64,000 nucleotides of DNA, from positions 62,001-126,000 of the forward strand of contig NZ_JAWQUO010000003.1 of NCBI RefSeq assembly GCF_033446605.1, read 5' to 3'. A program made the position numbers and the translations under genes. The DNA comes from Iodobacter sp025352645 (lineage in GTDB: Bacteria > Pseudomonadota > Gammaproteobacteria > Burkholderiales > Chitinibacteraceae). Under the pieces are notes generated by a model that had not been told where the DNA came from, did not search any database, and saw nothing but the letters and a program-made list of their open reading frames with translations. Of this stretch, positions 8,360 to 16,542 are shown in pieces; position 1 is the stretch's first letter; the number at the start of each line of letters is the position of its first letter.

Positions 8360-10237
8360 TTATTTTTTATGCGGCTCAAAAAAAGACAGTGGCGGTTGCA
8401 GCTCGATATCGAGCTCCACTAAATCAATCTCTTCAAAAACCTCCTCAGCATCGTTAGCTGCTGTAGAAGCTTCGATGATTTCTTCTTCGGCAACAATTAA
8501 AGAAAGATCAAGCGGGCTGTTTTCCTCTATTGCTGGCGGTGCAAACTCAAGTGGTGGCAAATCTAGCGAGATAATTTGCAAGGGTGAATTTTCTGAGCTG
8601 GATGTGTTGTGCTCGTTGTTTTCTGCTGGGGCGGTTAAAAACTCCATCAACATGGCGTCTTGTGGCCGCTGCGACTCAATTTCTACAGGGATTTCTTCTG
8701 GCTCAGCCAGTTTGGCAGGCAGAGTGATATCTAAGGGCTGCTCAATTTCTATAGGCGTTGGAATCAGCGGCAGAGGAGCAGTCGATGGCTCTTCTTCAGC
8801 ATGTGGCACGACCTCTTCAGGCACGCTATATAGCGGGTTTTCAGGATCGAGTCGGTAGCCAATATTACGAACCAAGGCCCAGTCTTCCGCATCATTACTG
8901 AGATCATGGAAGCGTCTGGCAAGTTGTGCGTATTCGGTTTTCATACCTTGTTGGCGCAAAACACGGAATAGCAGTAGCCAAGGTTCTGTTTCAGCTTCGT
9001 TTTCATCAATGGTGATATACAGCAGCTCAATAGCTTGGTCTGTTTCACCTTGGGCAACCAATAACTGCGCGCGCTCTAGCGTGGCGCTGCCATCTTCCTC
9101 TTGAACTTCAATCCCGCCATAAAACAGTTGGCTATGCCTGAAAATAGAGTGTTCCTCTTTTGGATCAGCTGGGCTGGGTTTGATATTGCTGCGGTGTAGG
9201 CTAGAAATGCTGCTATCGGAATCGGCCTCCCAAGCATTTTGTTTTTGCTTACGGCGTAGCCAGATCCAGCCGCCTGCAACGGCCGCTAAGAGGGCGAGTG
9301 CTAAGGTAATCCACCAGTTGCTGCTAGCTGCTTCGACGGGGTGCCTTTGAATGACGGTTGGGGCAGGAAGCGGGGTACTGATGGTGCTGGGTTTAGGTGT
9401 GGCAACTTCTTCTGCATGATCAATATTTAAGCTGGCTTCAGGCGCGCTAATAATACTGCTGGCCGCTCTTTGGCCCCCAGCCAATGTTTGTAGGGTGAGC
9501 ATCGATTTTTGCAGGCGTATCATTTCTGATTGCAGCTGCTCTTGCAGGCTCTGCATCATCGCAATTTTAGTTTGTAAATCTTCAGGGCTAAGTACGGCAG
9601 GCGCTACGTTTTTGCTACTTAATTCGCTCTCAATCCGTAACTGGCCACCCGTAGAGGGTAGAGGGGGTAATGCGTGGGTAGCATCTAGCGATTTAGGCGC
9701 TTTGGTGGCCGTTGTGCTTGGCTCGGTATTGAGCTTTGGAGCGGGTTTGGCTCTAGCTGTGCGTGGGTGCTTTGCTGCGACTGTGGCTATCGCTTTGTTT
9801 GGATGCGTTTCTTCTGCAATGCTCGGGAGATTGACTGGCGCAGGGTCTAAAAAGACGGTGTAACTACGCTGTAGTTGCTGTCCTTTGCATTCCATCTTGA
9901 GGCTAAAGCTGGCTACTGGCTCAAATAGAGATTCGGCCGCTTGAATTAAAATTCGTCCGCTGCGCCCACTACTTTGCAGGCGTAGCGAGGCTGGGCCTAG
10001 CCCTGGTAAATCATTATTTGCAGCAATAACACTTAGCTTGCTGCAGTCTTCTGCCAAGCCATCTTCAGGGGAAAGTTGGTAGGTGACAAAGCCTTTAAAA
10101 CGCTGGCCAACCGATGATTGAATCGTCAACTCCCCAAGCGTAAGGGCCGCCGCAGGTTGCTCAATAATTAGCAATAGCGCCGCGCATAGCAATTGCCAGC
10201 TTATATTTTGCTTGAAATGGGAATGGATTATTGTCAT
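8360..10237 (-). CDS. FimV/TspA-like polar membrane protein
   Basis: The 625-residue protein has a signal sequence (about 1-31), the FimV N-terminal domain (about 32-133, LTLGELTIQSSVGQRFKGFV), a Pro/Ala/Thr-rich periplasmic linker, a coiled coil (about 222-252), one membrane helix (about 308-327) and an acidic cytoplasmic part. The last part includes a TPR-like segment (about 390-470) and runs of Glu-rich sequence. FimV/HubP proteins organise cell poles, type IV pili and twitching; the Neisseria homologue is TspA. No peptidoglycan-binding LysM domain was seen between the N-terminal domain and the membrane helix, although many FimV proteins have one. It is 78 bases upstream of hemC, on the same strand. 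Confidence 0.82.
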   Translation of the reverse strand: MTIIHSHFKQNISWQLLCAALLLIIEQPAAALTLGELTIQSSVGQRFKGFVTYQLSPEDGLAEDCSKLSVIAANNDLPGLGPASLRLQSSGRSGRILIQAAESLFEPVASFSLKMECKGQQLQRSYTVFLDPAPVNLPSIAEETHPNKAIATVAAKHPRTARAKPAPKLNTEPSTTATKAPKSLDATHALPPLPSTGGQLRIESELSSKNVAPAVLSPEDLQTKIAMMQSLQEQLQSEMIRLQKSMLTLQTLAGGQRAASSIISAPEASLNIDHAEEVATPKPSTISTPLPAPTVIQRHPVEAASSNWWITLALALLAAVAGGWIWLRRKQKQNAWEADSDSSISSLHRSNIKPSPADPKEEHSIFRHSQLFYGGIEVQEEDGSATLERAQLLVAQGETDQAIELLYITIDENEAETEPWLLLFRVLRQQGMKTEYAQLARRFHDLSNDAEDWALVRNIGYRLDPENPLYSVPEEVVPHAEEEPSTAPLPLIPTPIEIEQPLDITLPAKLAEPEEIPVEIESQRPQDAMLMEFLTAPAENNEHNTSSSENSPLQIISLDLPPLEFAPPAIEENSPLDLSLIVAEEEIIEASTAANDAEEVFEEIDLVELDIELQPPLSFFEPHKK

Positions 10238-10573
10238 TGATTTATATGTGCCGTTTAGTACCGTGTAATTTGATGCTTTAGCTGGACTTTAGACTATTTA
10301 CTATGGGCTGACAAAGTGAGCATTGTTATTGATAGCAATTTAGCTGCTTTTGTCATCCCCCTCTCTTCCGATTACCTAATTATGGCCTCTTGCTCAATCT
10401 CATTATAAATAGCGTAGGGCGGGTGAAACCCGCGCATTTATTCAGCATGGCTCGCTGGTTTCACCCGCCCTACCCATTCAAAAACCAAACCTAATACTCA
10501 AGAAATCCATCTACACAGAGTCCATTGAGCAAGAGGCATACTCGTCCGATTGAGGAAAAGAGGGCAAATAGAT
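10238..10573. other. Gene-free interval between polA and the fimV-like gene
   Basis: No coding ORF is supported. Most of it is the 160-bp MITE-like element at 10381-10540. The remaining AT-rich bases next to 10237 probably carry the promoter of the fimV-like gene; no confident -35/-10 pair was assigned. Confidence 0.6.
10381..10540. repeat. MITE-like nested inverted-repeat element, copy 1
   Basis: The outer inverted ends are TATGGCCTCTTGCTCAAT on the left and ATTGAGCAAGAGGCATA (10524-10540). The inner arms GTAGGGCGGGTGAAACC (10414-10430) and GGTTTCACCCGCCCTAC (10457-10473) are perfect complements. A second copy of almost the same length and arrangement is at 28469-28627; the spacers between inner and outer arms (for example AAGAAATCCATCTACACAGA) are also conserved. 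No coding capacity. Confidence 0.8.
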
Positions 10574-13327
10574 TTAGTGAGCTTCTTCCCAATTCATGCC
10601 TACGCCTACTTCGGCCAGCAAGGGTACGGTCAGTTCTGCCGCTTGCGCCATTCTAATCGGCAATTGCTCACGCATCATTGCCACTTCAGCGTCTGGCACT
10701 TCCAGTACCAGCTCATCGTGTACCTGCATAATTAATCTGCTTTGCAGGCCTTCGGCCTTAATCCAGTCCGCTACATTAATCATCGCCAGCTTGATTAAAT
10801 CGGCCGCCGTGCCCTGCATTGGGGCGTTAATTGCGGCGCGTTCTGCTCCGGCGCGGCGGGCCGCATTGGATGATTTGATTTCTGGTAGCCATAGGCGGCG
10901 GCCAAACACGGTTTCTACATAGCCGTGCTCTTTGGCGCTGGCGCGGATGTTTTCCATATACATGGCCACGCCTTGGAAACGGGCAAAGTAGCGATCGATA
11001 AAGTTTTTTGCGGCGTCGCGCGGGATTTCGAGTTGCGCGGCTAGGCCAAATACGCCCATGCCATAAATCAGACCAAAGTTAATGCTTTTGGCGTAGCGGC
11101 GTTGCTCGCTACTGACTTGATCGAGCGCTACGCCAAACACTTCGGCGGCGGTGGTGCGGTGAATATCTTCCCCAGAGGTAAACGCAGCAATCATCGCCTC
11201 ATCGCTGGATAAATGCGCCATGATGCGTAGCTCAATTTGCGAGTAATCGGCAGACATTATTTGCCAGCCTTTAGGCGCAATAAAGGCTTCACGAATCTTG
11301 CGGCCTTCTAGGCTTTTAACCGGAATGTTCTGCAGATTAGGTTCGGTAGAGCTTAAGCGCCCAGTTACGGCGACGGTTTGGTTGTAGCTAGTGTGAACGC
11401 GGCCAGTGCGCGGGTTCACCATCAGCGGCAGTTTGTCGGTGTAAGTGGATTTAAGCTTGGAAAGCGAGCGATGTTCAAGCAATACCTTGGGCAGTGGAAA
11501 ATCCTTAGCCAGCTCCTGCAAGACTTCTTCGTCAGTAGAGGGCGCGCCCTTAGGGGTTTTTTTAATGACGGGCAGCTTGAGCTGTTCAAAGAAAATCTCG
11601 CCAATCTGCTTAGGGCTGGATAGATTAAAGGGTTGCCCTGCCAAATCGTAAGCGCTTTGCTCAAGTGCCAGTAAGCGCAGGCCAATTTCGTGGCTTTGCT
11701 GATTGAGCTTCTGGCTATCGAGCAGCACGCCGGTGCGCTCCATTTCAAACAGCACCGCACGCGATGGCATTTCGATATCGCGGTAAACCGTGGCCAGCCC
11801 ACCAGTCAGCCGTGGCAGCATGGCGTGGGCCAGTTGCAAGGTGATGTCGGCGTCCTCGGCGGCGTAAGTGCTGGCAATCTCTACGGCTACTTCGTCAAAG
11901 CCAATTTGCTTAGCCCCTTTGCCGCAGAGTTCTTCATATTTAATGGTGGCAACGCCCAGCTCGCGCTCGGCTAGCGCATCCATATTGTGTTTCTCAAAGC
12001 TGGCCAGTACATAAGACATCAGCATGGTGTCGTCAGAAACGCCAGCCAGTGCAATGCCGTGGTTGGCAAAAATATGCTGATCAAATTTTAAATTCTGGCC
12101 AAGCTTTTTGTGATCTGCGGATTCTAACCAAGGTTTTAGCTTAGCTAGCGTGGCATCTAGCGGCAGTTGCTCAACTGCATCTGGCCCACGGTGAGCAAGG
12201 GGCAAATACGCAGCAAGGCCCGCTTTAATGCAAAAAGACATACCAACAATTTGTGAATTTAGCGCGTCAAGGCCGGTGGTTTCAGTATCTAGCGAAACCA
12301 CTTCGGCGGCCATCAGTTGTACCAGCCATTCATCTAACTGCTCTTGGCTGAGGATGGTTTGGTAGTGGCGCTCAACAGGGGCTGGCTCGCTCATGTTTTC
12401 CGCTGCTGCGGCAGGCTTGGCTGGAGCGCTGAATAAATCAGCGCTGGAAGGGGCCGCTGCGGCGCTGATCTTGCTTTCTGCCTCGCGGATCCAAGTTTTG
12501 AAGTTGGCTTTGCGAAAAATGCCCAGCAGCGTGTCCCAGTCTTCTGCCTGTGGTGTTAGATCGGTAAATTGCTGCGGTAGCTCGCGGCTTAAATCCAGAT
12601 CACATTTGATGGTGACCAGCTGTTTAGCCATCGGCAGCCATTCCAGCGTATTACGCAGGTTGTCGCCGACTACGCCTTTGATGGCGTCGGCATTGGCAAC
12701 GATGGCATCCAGCGTTTGGTATTCACTTAGCCATTTTTGTGCAGTTTTGGGGCCACATTTGGGCACACCGGGTACGTTATCTACGGTGTCGCCAATCAGT
12801 GCCAGATAGTCGACAATTTGCTCAGGGCGCACGCCAAATTTATTAATCACGCCTTCGATATCTAACACTTCTTCGGTCATCGAGTTTTCAATTCGCACGT
12901 ATTGATTAACCAGCTGCGCCATATCTTTATCGCCGGTAGACATGATGGTAGTAATACCGTGCTCTGTACCCCAGCTTGCTAGCGTGCCAATCACATCGTC
13001 AGCTTCTACGCCGTTAACCATCAGAATCTTAATGCCAAAGGCTTTCACTGCGGCATGAATCGGCTCGATTTGCACCCGCAATTCATCAGGCATAGATGGG
13101 CGTTGCGCCTTGTATTCGGCGTATAAATCGTCGCGAAAGGTTTTACCCTTGGCATCAAACACGCAGGCTATATAATCGGCAGGAGTTTGCTGACGTAGCT
13201 TTTTTAGCATATTCACAAAGCCATAGAGGGCATTAGTGGGTGTGCCATCGGGAGCCGCCAAATCGCGGATCGCATGGAAGGCTCGGTAGAGGTAGGAAGA
13301 GCCGTCAATTAAAAGCAGGGTCGCCAT
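10574..13327 (-). CDS. polA: DNA polymerase I
   Basis: This 917-residue full-length Pol I starts with the 5'-3' exonuclease/flap nuclease domain (about 1-290, LLIDGSSYLYRAFHAI, VEADDVIGTL). The 3'-5' proofreading domain has its catalytic acidic motif intact (VVSLDTETTGLD), unlike many Pol I enzymes where it is lost. The polymerase domain shows motif A (SADYSQIELRIMAHLS), motif B (RRYAKSINFGLIYGM) and motif C (MQVHDELVLEVP). It acts in Okazaki-fragment maturation and repair. It is transcribed leftwards, divergent from the DUF2782 gene. Confidence 0.98.
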   Translation of the reverse strand: MATLLLIDGSSYLYRAFHAIRDLAAPDGTPTNALYGFVNMLKKLRQQTPADYIACVFDAKGKTFRDDLYAEYKAQRPSMPDELRVQIEPIHAAVKAFGIKILMVNGVEADDVIGTLASWGTEHGITTIMSTGDKDMAQLVNQYVRIENSMTEEVLDIEGVINKFGVRPEQIVDYLALIGDTVDNVPGVPKCGPKTAQKWLSEYQTLDAIVANADAIKGVVGDNLRNTLEWLPMAKQLVTIKCDLDLSRELPQQFTDLTPQAEDWDTLLGIFRKANFKTWIREAESKISAAAAPSSADLFSAPAKPAAAAENMSEPAPVERHYQTILSQEQLDEWLVQLMAAEVVSLDTETTGLDALNSQIVGMSFCIKAGLAAYLPLAHRGPDAVEQLPLDATLAKLKPWLESADHKKLGQNLKFDQHIFANHGIALAGVSDDTMLMSYVLASFEKHNMDALAERELGVATIKYEELCGKGAKQIGFDEVAVEIASTYAAEDADITLQLAHAMLPRLTGGLATVYRDIEMPSRAVLFEMERTGVLLDSQKLNQQSHEIGLRLLALEQSAYDLAGQPFNLSSPKQIGEIFFEQLKLPVIKKTPKGAPSTDEEVLQELAKDFPLPKVLLEHRSLSKLKSTYTDKLPLMVNPRTGRVHTSYNQTVAVTGRLSSTEPNLQNIPVKSLEGRKIREAFIAPKGWQIMSADYSQIELRIMAHLSSDEAMIAAFTSGEDIHRTTAAEVFGVALDQVSSEQRRYAKSINFGLIYGMGVFGLAAQLEIPRDAAKNFIDRYFARFQGVAMYMENIRASAKEHGYVETVFGRRLWLPEIKSSNAARRAGAERAAINAPMQGTAADLIKLAMINVADWIKAEGLQSRLIMQVHDELVLEVPDAEVAMMREQLPIRMAQAAELTVPLLAEVGVGMNWEEAH

Positions 13328-13564
13328 GCGATGAAACTCTCTATACTAAGTGTAAGAAAAACGAAAACACTGGGGGGCTTACCCCTTTCCAGTGTTCGGG
13401 TTGATATTAGAATGCTTTGAATCCAGCGTATTATAAGGCTTAAGCCGCTGTGTTTATATGTCAGCTTTGTACGGATGTATCCCATGATAAAAGACGTCTA
13501 ATTAGCGCTTGCCTGTGTAAAGAATAATTCAGACTCCAGTATCGACTTTAACAAGGAAACCACC

Positions 13565-13882
13565 ATGCGCCTTATTTTGCTTAGTCTATTACTGAGTAGT
13601 TATGCTTTTGCTGCGTCACCAAGTGATGCGCCACCGCCTTTGCCCGCCAAGGGAAGCGAGGCAAAAGTGCTCGATGAGCCAGAAATCAAGGTGATCGAAA
13701 AATCTGACGCAACCATTGCTGAGTATCGCTTAAAAGGTAAACTTTACATGATGAAAGTAACGCCTAAAGTGGGTAAGCCTTATTTCTTGATCGATAAAGA
13801 AGGGCAAGGGCGTTTTGATCGCAGTGACGATTTGGGTGGCAGCAATTTATCTGTACCCCGCTGGGTTATTTTTGAATTTTGA
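13565..13882 (+). CDS. DUF2782 family exported protein
   Basis: The 105-residue protein has a signal peptide (about 1-17, MRLILLSLLLSSYAFAA), a Pro-rich spacer and a small domain (IAEYRLKGKLYMMKVTPKVGKPYFLIDKEGQG) matching DUF2782, a beta/gammaproteobacterial periplasmic family of unknown function usually found beside polA and thrB, as here. A good RBS (AAGGAA, 13553-13558) precedes the ATG. Function unknown. Confidence 0.85.
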   Translation: MRLILLSLLLSSYAFAASPSDAPPPLPAKGSEAKVLDEPEIKVIEKSDATIAEYRLKGKLYMMKVTPKVGKPYFLIDKEGQGRFDRSDDLGGSNLSVPRWVIFEF

Positions 13883-13925
13883 TGGTGTAAGTCATTTCAT
13901 TTTGAGTCCACGAACAATATAAAAT

Positions 13926-14065
13926 CCACGAAAAAATCAATGCAAATTCTTGAGCTAAATGAGCTGATCCACGGGCTGCACCCCAGTTTGATTTGCGGTG
14001 CGGCTTATTAAATCAAGCCATTTTTTGTGCATTGAGTGGTCTGCCTATTGTTTGATTTTTCGTGG
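13926..14065. repeat. CCACGAAAAATCAA-type inverted repeat
   Basis: CCACGAAAAAATCAA (13926-13940) is the reverse complement, bar one A/T, of TTGATTTTTCGTGG (14052-14065). Related arms occur at 350-378 and 57674-57806, so this is a second dispersed intergenic repeat family. Confidence 0.6.
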
Positions 14066-14105
14066 ATGAAAAACTAGTTTAAGAATGCCCATTTGAGCCA
14101 AATCT

Positions 14106-15044
14106 ATGTCAGTTTTTACCACCGTGACAATGGAAGACCTCGGTCCCTTCCTAAAGCGTTACTCCATTGGCAGCTTGCTTGAGCTTAAAGGCATTGCCGC
14201 TGGGATCACAAACACCAATTACTTTGTGACCACCACGCATGGCCGCTATGTACTGACTTTGTTTGAAACCTTGGCGGCGGATGAATTGCCGTTTTATGTC
14301 AATTTGATGGCGCATCTGGCCCATCATGGCATTGCGGTTGCTGCACCGATTGCGAATCTGGAAGATCAATACGTTGATGAGCTAAATGGCAAGCCAACGC
14401 TGCTGGTGCAGTGCGTACCTGGCACGGTGGTGGATGAGCCTAGCGCAAACCAATGCGCTGAAGTGGGTGAAATGTTGGCGCAAATGCATTTGGCTGCGCG
14501 TAGTTATAAGCAGCAGATGCCCAATCCACGTGGGCCAATGTGGTGGAATGCCACCGCACCACAGTTATTTGACTTGATGCAGGCGGATGAGGCTGAGCAA
14601 TTGCGCGCCGAGTTGGCTTTACAGGCCGAGCATCGTTTCGATCACTTGCCCCAAGGCGTGATTCACGCAGATTTATTCCGCGATAACGTCTTACTTAATG
14701 GCGATCGTGTGGGCGGTTTTATTGATTTCTACTATGCCTGTAATGATGCCTTGGTCTATGACTTAGCCATTACGCTGAATGATTGGTGCGTAACGGAGTC
14801 AGGCGATATCGATCAGGCGCGGGCAAGGTCATTGCTGCAAGGTTATCAGGCGATTCGCCCCTTAAGCTTGGATGAAATTGCCGCGTGGCCCTTGGTATTG
14901 CGCGCTGCAGCGCTGCGTTTTTGGGTATCGCGTTTATATGATTTTTATAAGCCTGCGGCCGGTGAAATGACCTATGCCAAAGACCCTGGGCATTTTCAGC
15001 GGGTGATCAGTGCGCATGCAAAACGGCAGGATTTTTGTTTGTGA
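14106..15044 (+). CDS. thrB: Homoserine kinase (ThrB, aminoglycoside-phosphotransferase fold)
   Basis: The 312-residue protein phosphorylates L-homoserine with ATP in threonine synthesis. It is the ThrB type with a choline-kinase/APH fold, not the GHMP type: GIAAGITNTNYFVTTTHGRYVLTLFE forms the nucleotide-binding N-lobe, GVIHADLFRDNVL is the catalytic loop with its Asp, and GGFIDFYYACNDALVYDLAI holds the metal-binding Asp. Its last four bases overlap the start of the following oxidase gene (GTGA), indicating translational coupling. Confidence 0.94.
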   Translation: MSVFTTVTMEDLGPFLKRYSIGSLLELKGIAAGITNTNYFVTTTHGRYVLTLFETLAADELPFYVNLMAHLAHHGIAVAAPIANLEDQYVDELNGKPTLLVQCVPGTVVDEPSANQCAEVGEMLAQMHLAARSYKQQMPNPRGPMWWNATAPQLFDLMQADEAEQLRAELALQAEHRFDHLPQGVIHADLFRDNVLLNGDRVGGFIDFYYACNDALVYDLAITLNDWCVTESGDIDQARARSLLQGYQAIRPLSLDEIAAWPLVLRAAALRFWVSRLYDFYKPAAGEMTYAKDPGHFQRVISAHAKRQDFCL

Positions 15045-16432
15045 ATATTTTTTTAGATGAATTACGCCTATTGCTTGATACGGCAGGCGTGTTAAGTGGT
15101 AAGGATACGGCGGCTTATTGCCTAGATCAGCGCCGTCGTTATCAAGGCGCAGCGTTGGCAGTGGCGAGGCCACGCAACACAGCAGAAGTGGCGGCCGTGA
15201 TTAAGCTTTGCGCTCAGCACGGCGTGGCAATTGTTCCGCAAGGGGGAAACACCAGCCTTTGTGGCGCTGCTACGCCTGATGCATCAGGGAAGGCGCTGGT
15301 TTTGTCCACAGAGCGCATGAACCGAGTGCTCAAGGTAGATAGTGATAACAACACCATTATTGTGGAAGCAGGAGCCATCTTGGCCGATGTGCAGGCGGCT
15401 GCGCGTGCCGCAAATCGCTTGTTTCCTGCTGATTGGGCCGCAGCTGGTTCTTGCCGCATGGGCGGCGCTTTGGCGACCAATGCGGGTGGGGTGAATGTGC
15501 TGCGTTACGGCAATATGCGTGAGCTGACCTTGGGCTTGGAAGTGGTGCTGCCCAATGGTGAAGTGTTGGATGGTTTGCGCGGGCTCAGAAAAGACAATAC
15601 TGGTTATGATTTAAAGCAGCTGTTTATTGGCTCTGAAGGCACTTTAGGTGTGATTACTCGTGCGGTACTGCGGCTTTATCCTTTGCCCACGGCGCATGCA
15701 ACGGCCTTGGTGGGCTTGGATCATCCTGCCGCAGCGGTGGAGTTGCTCCGTGGTATACAGGCGGCGGTGGGCGATCGAGTGACCTCGTTTGAGCTGATTT
15801 CCAAGCCTTGTTTTGAGCTGCTGGCTAAGCAATATCCTAGCTTACCTCACCCTTTTAAGCCTTTGCCTGAATGGGCGGTGTTGTTAGAGCTATCCGATGG
15901 GGGTAGCAGCGAGGTATTGAGCGATCAATTAGCGCAAGTGCTGCTTACTTTGGGCTGTGAAAATTCCTTATTAGCGCAAAACAGTAAGCAAGCCAAAGAT
16001 TTTTGGCAGTTAAGAGAGCATATCCCTGAGGCTCAACGTAGAGAAGGCGTAAGTATTAAACATGATATTAGTGTGCCAGTAGGTAGCATTCCTGACTTCT
16101 TAACAGAATGTGGCCAAGCGTTGGCGGCGGTTTTAAGTGATGCAGCCATTATTGCTTTTGGTCATTTGGGCGATGGCAATTTACATTACAACGTATTTAG
16201 AACGGATAAAACTGCAGCGATTTACTCAGATGAGCCTATGGTGAATGATATTGTTTATGCCTGTGTTGCAAAGCATAACGGCAGTATCAGTGCAGAACAT
16301 GGGATTGGGCAATTAAAACGCCAGCATTTGGCTAAATATAGAAATCCGCTAGAATTAGCATTAATGAAAAGCATTAAACAATCGTTTGATTCGGCAGGAA
16401 TTATGAATCCTGGAAAAGTATTACTCGATTAA
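15041..16432 (+). CDS. FAD-binding oxidoreductase (GlcD / D-2-hydroxyacid dehydrogenase type)
   Basis: The 463-residue flavoprotein has an N-terminal FAD-binding PCMH domain (AVARPRNTAEVAAVIKLCAQHGVAIVPQGGNTSLCG) and a C-terminal FAD-oxidase domain with the metal/substrate motifs FGHLGDGNLHYNVF and EHGIGQLKR. Such enzymes oxidise D-2-hydroxyacids (D-lactate, glycolate, D-2-hydroxyglutarate); the exact substrate cannot be read from the sequence. The GTG at 15041, overlapping the thrB stop, is chosen over TTG at 15035. Coupling to thrB hints at a link with amino-acid metabolism, for example removal of D-2-hydroxyglutarate made by serA-type enzymes, but that is inference. Confidence 0.9.
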   Translation: MNIFLDELRLLLDTAGVLSGKDTAAYCLDQRRRYQGAALAVARPRNTAEVAAVIKLCAQHGVAIVPQGGNTSLCGAATPDASGKALVLSTERMNRVLKVDSDNNTIIVEAGAILADVQAAARAANRLFPADWAAAGSCRMGGALATNAGGVNVLRYGNMRELTLGLEVVLPNGEVLDGLRGLRKDNTGYDLKQLFIGSEGTLGVITRAVLRLYPLPTAHATALVGLDHPAAAVELLRGIQAAVGDRVTSFELISKPCFELLAKQYPSLPHPFKPLPEWAVLLELSDGGSSEVLSDQLAQVLLTLGCENSLLAQNSKQAKDFWQLREHIPEAQRREGVSIKHDISVPVGSIPDFLTECGQALAAVLSDAAIIAFGHLGDGNLHYNVFRTDKTAAIYSDEPMVNDIVYACVAKHNGSISAEHGIGQLKRQHLAKYRNPLELALMKSIKQSFDSAGIMNPGKVLLD

Positions 16433-16542
16433 AGCAAATGTAATCATTTACTTATATATTAGTGTTAATTAAGTAATGTATATGTTTTAGCTTACATTCT
16501 GCGTAGAATATCTTTTCATAACTACTAAAATGAAATTCAGGT

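Noticed and set aside
13495..13560. Small RNA between polA and the DUF2782 gene
   Set aside because: Some gene orders place spot 42-like RNAs after polA, but here polA is transcribed away and no promoter-hairpin-T-tract structure is visible.
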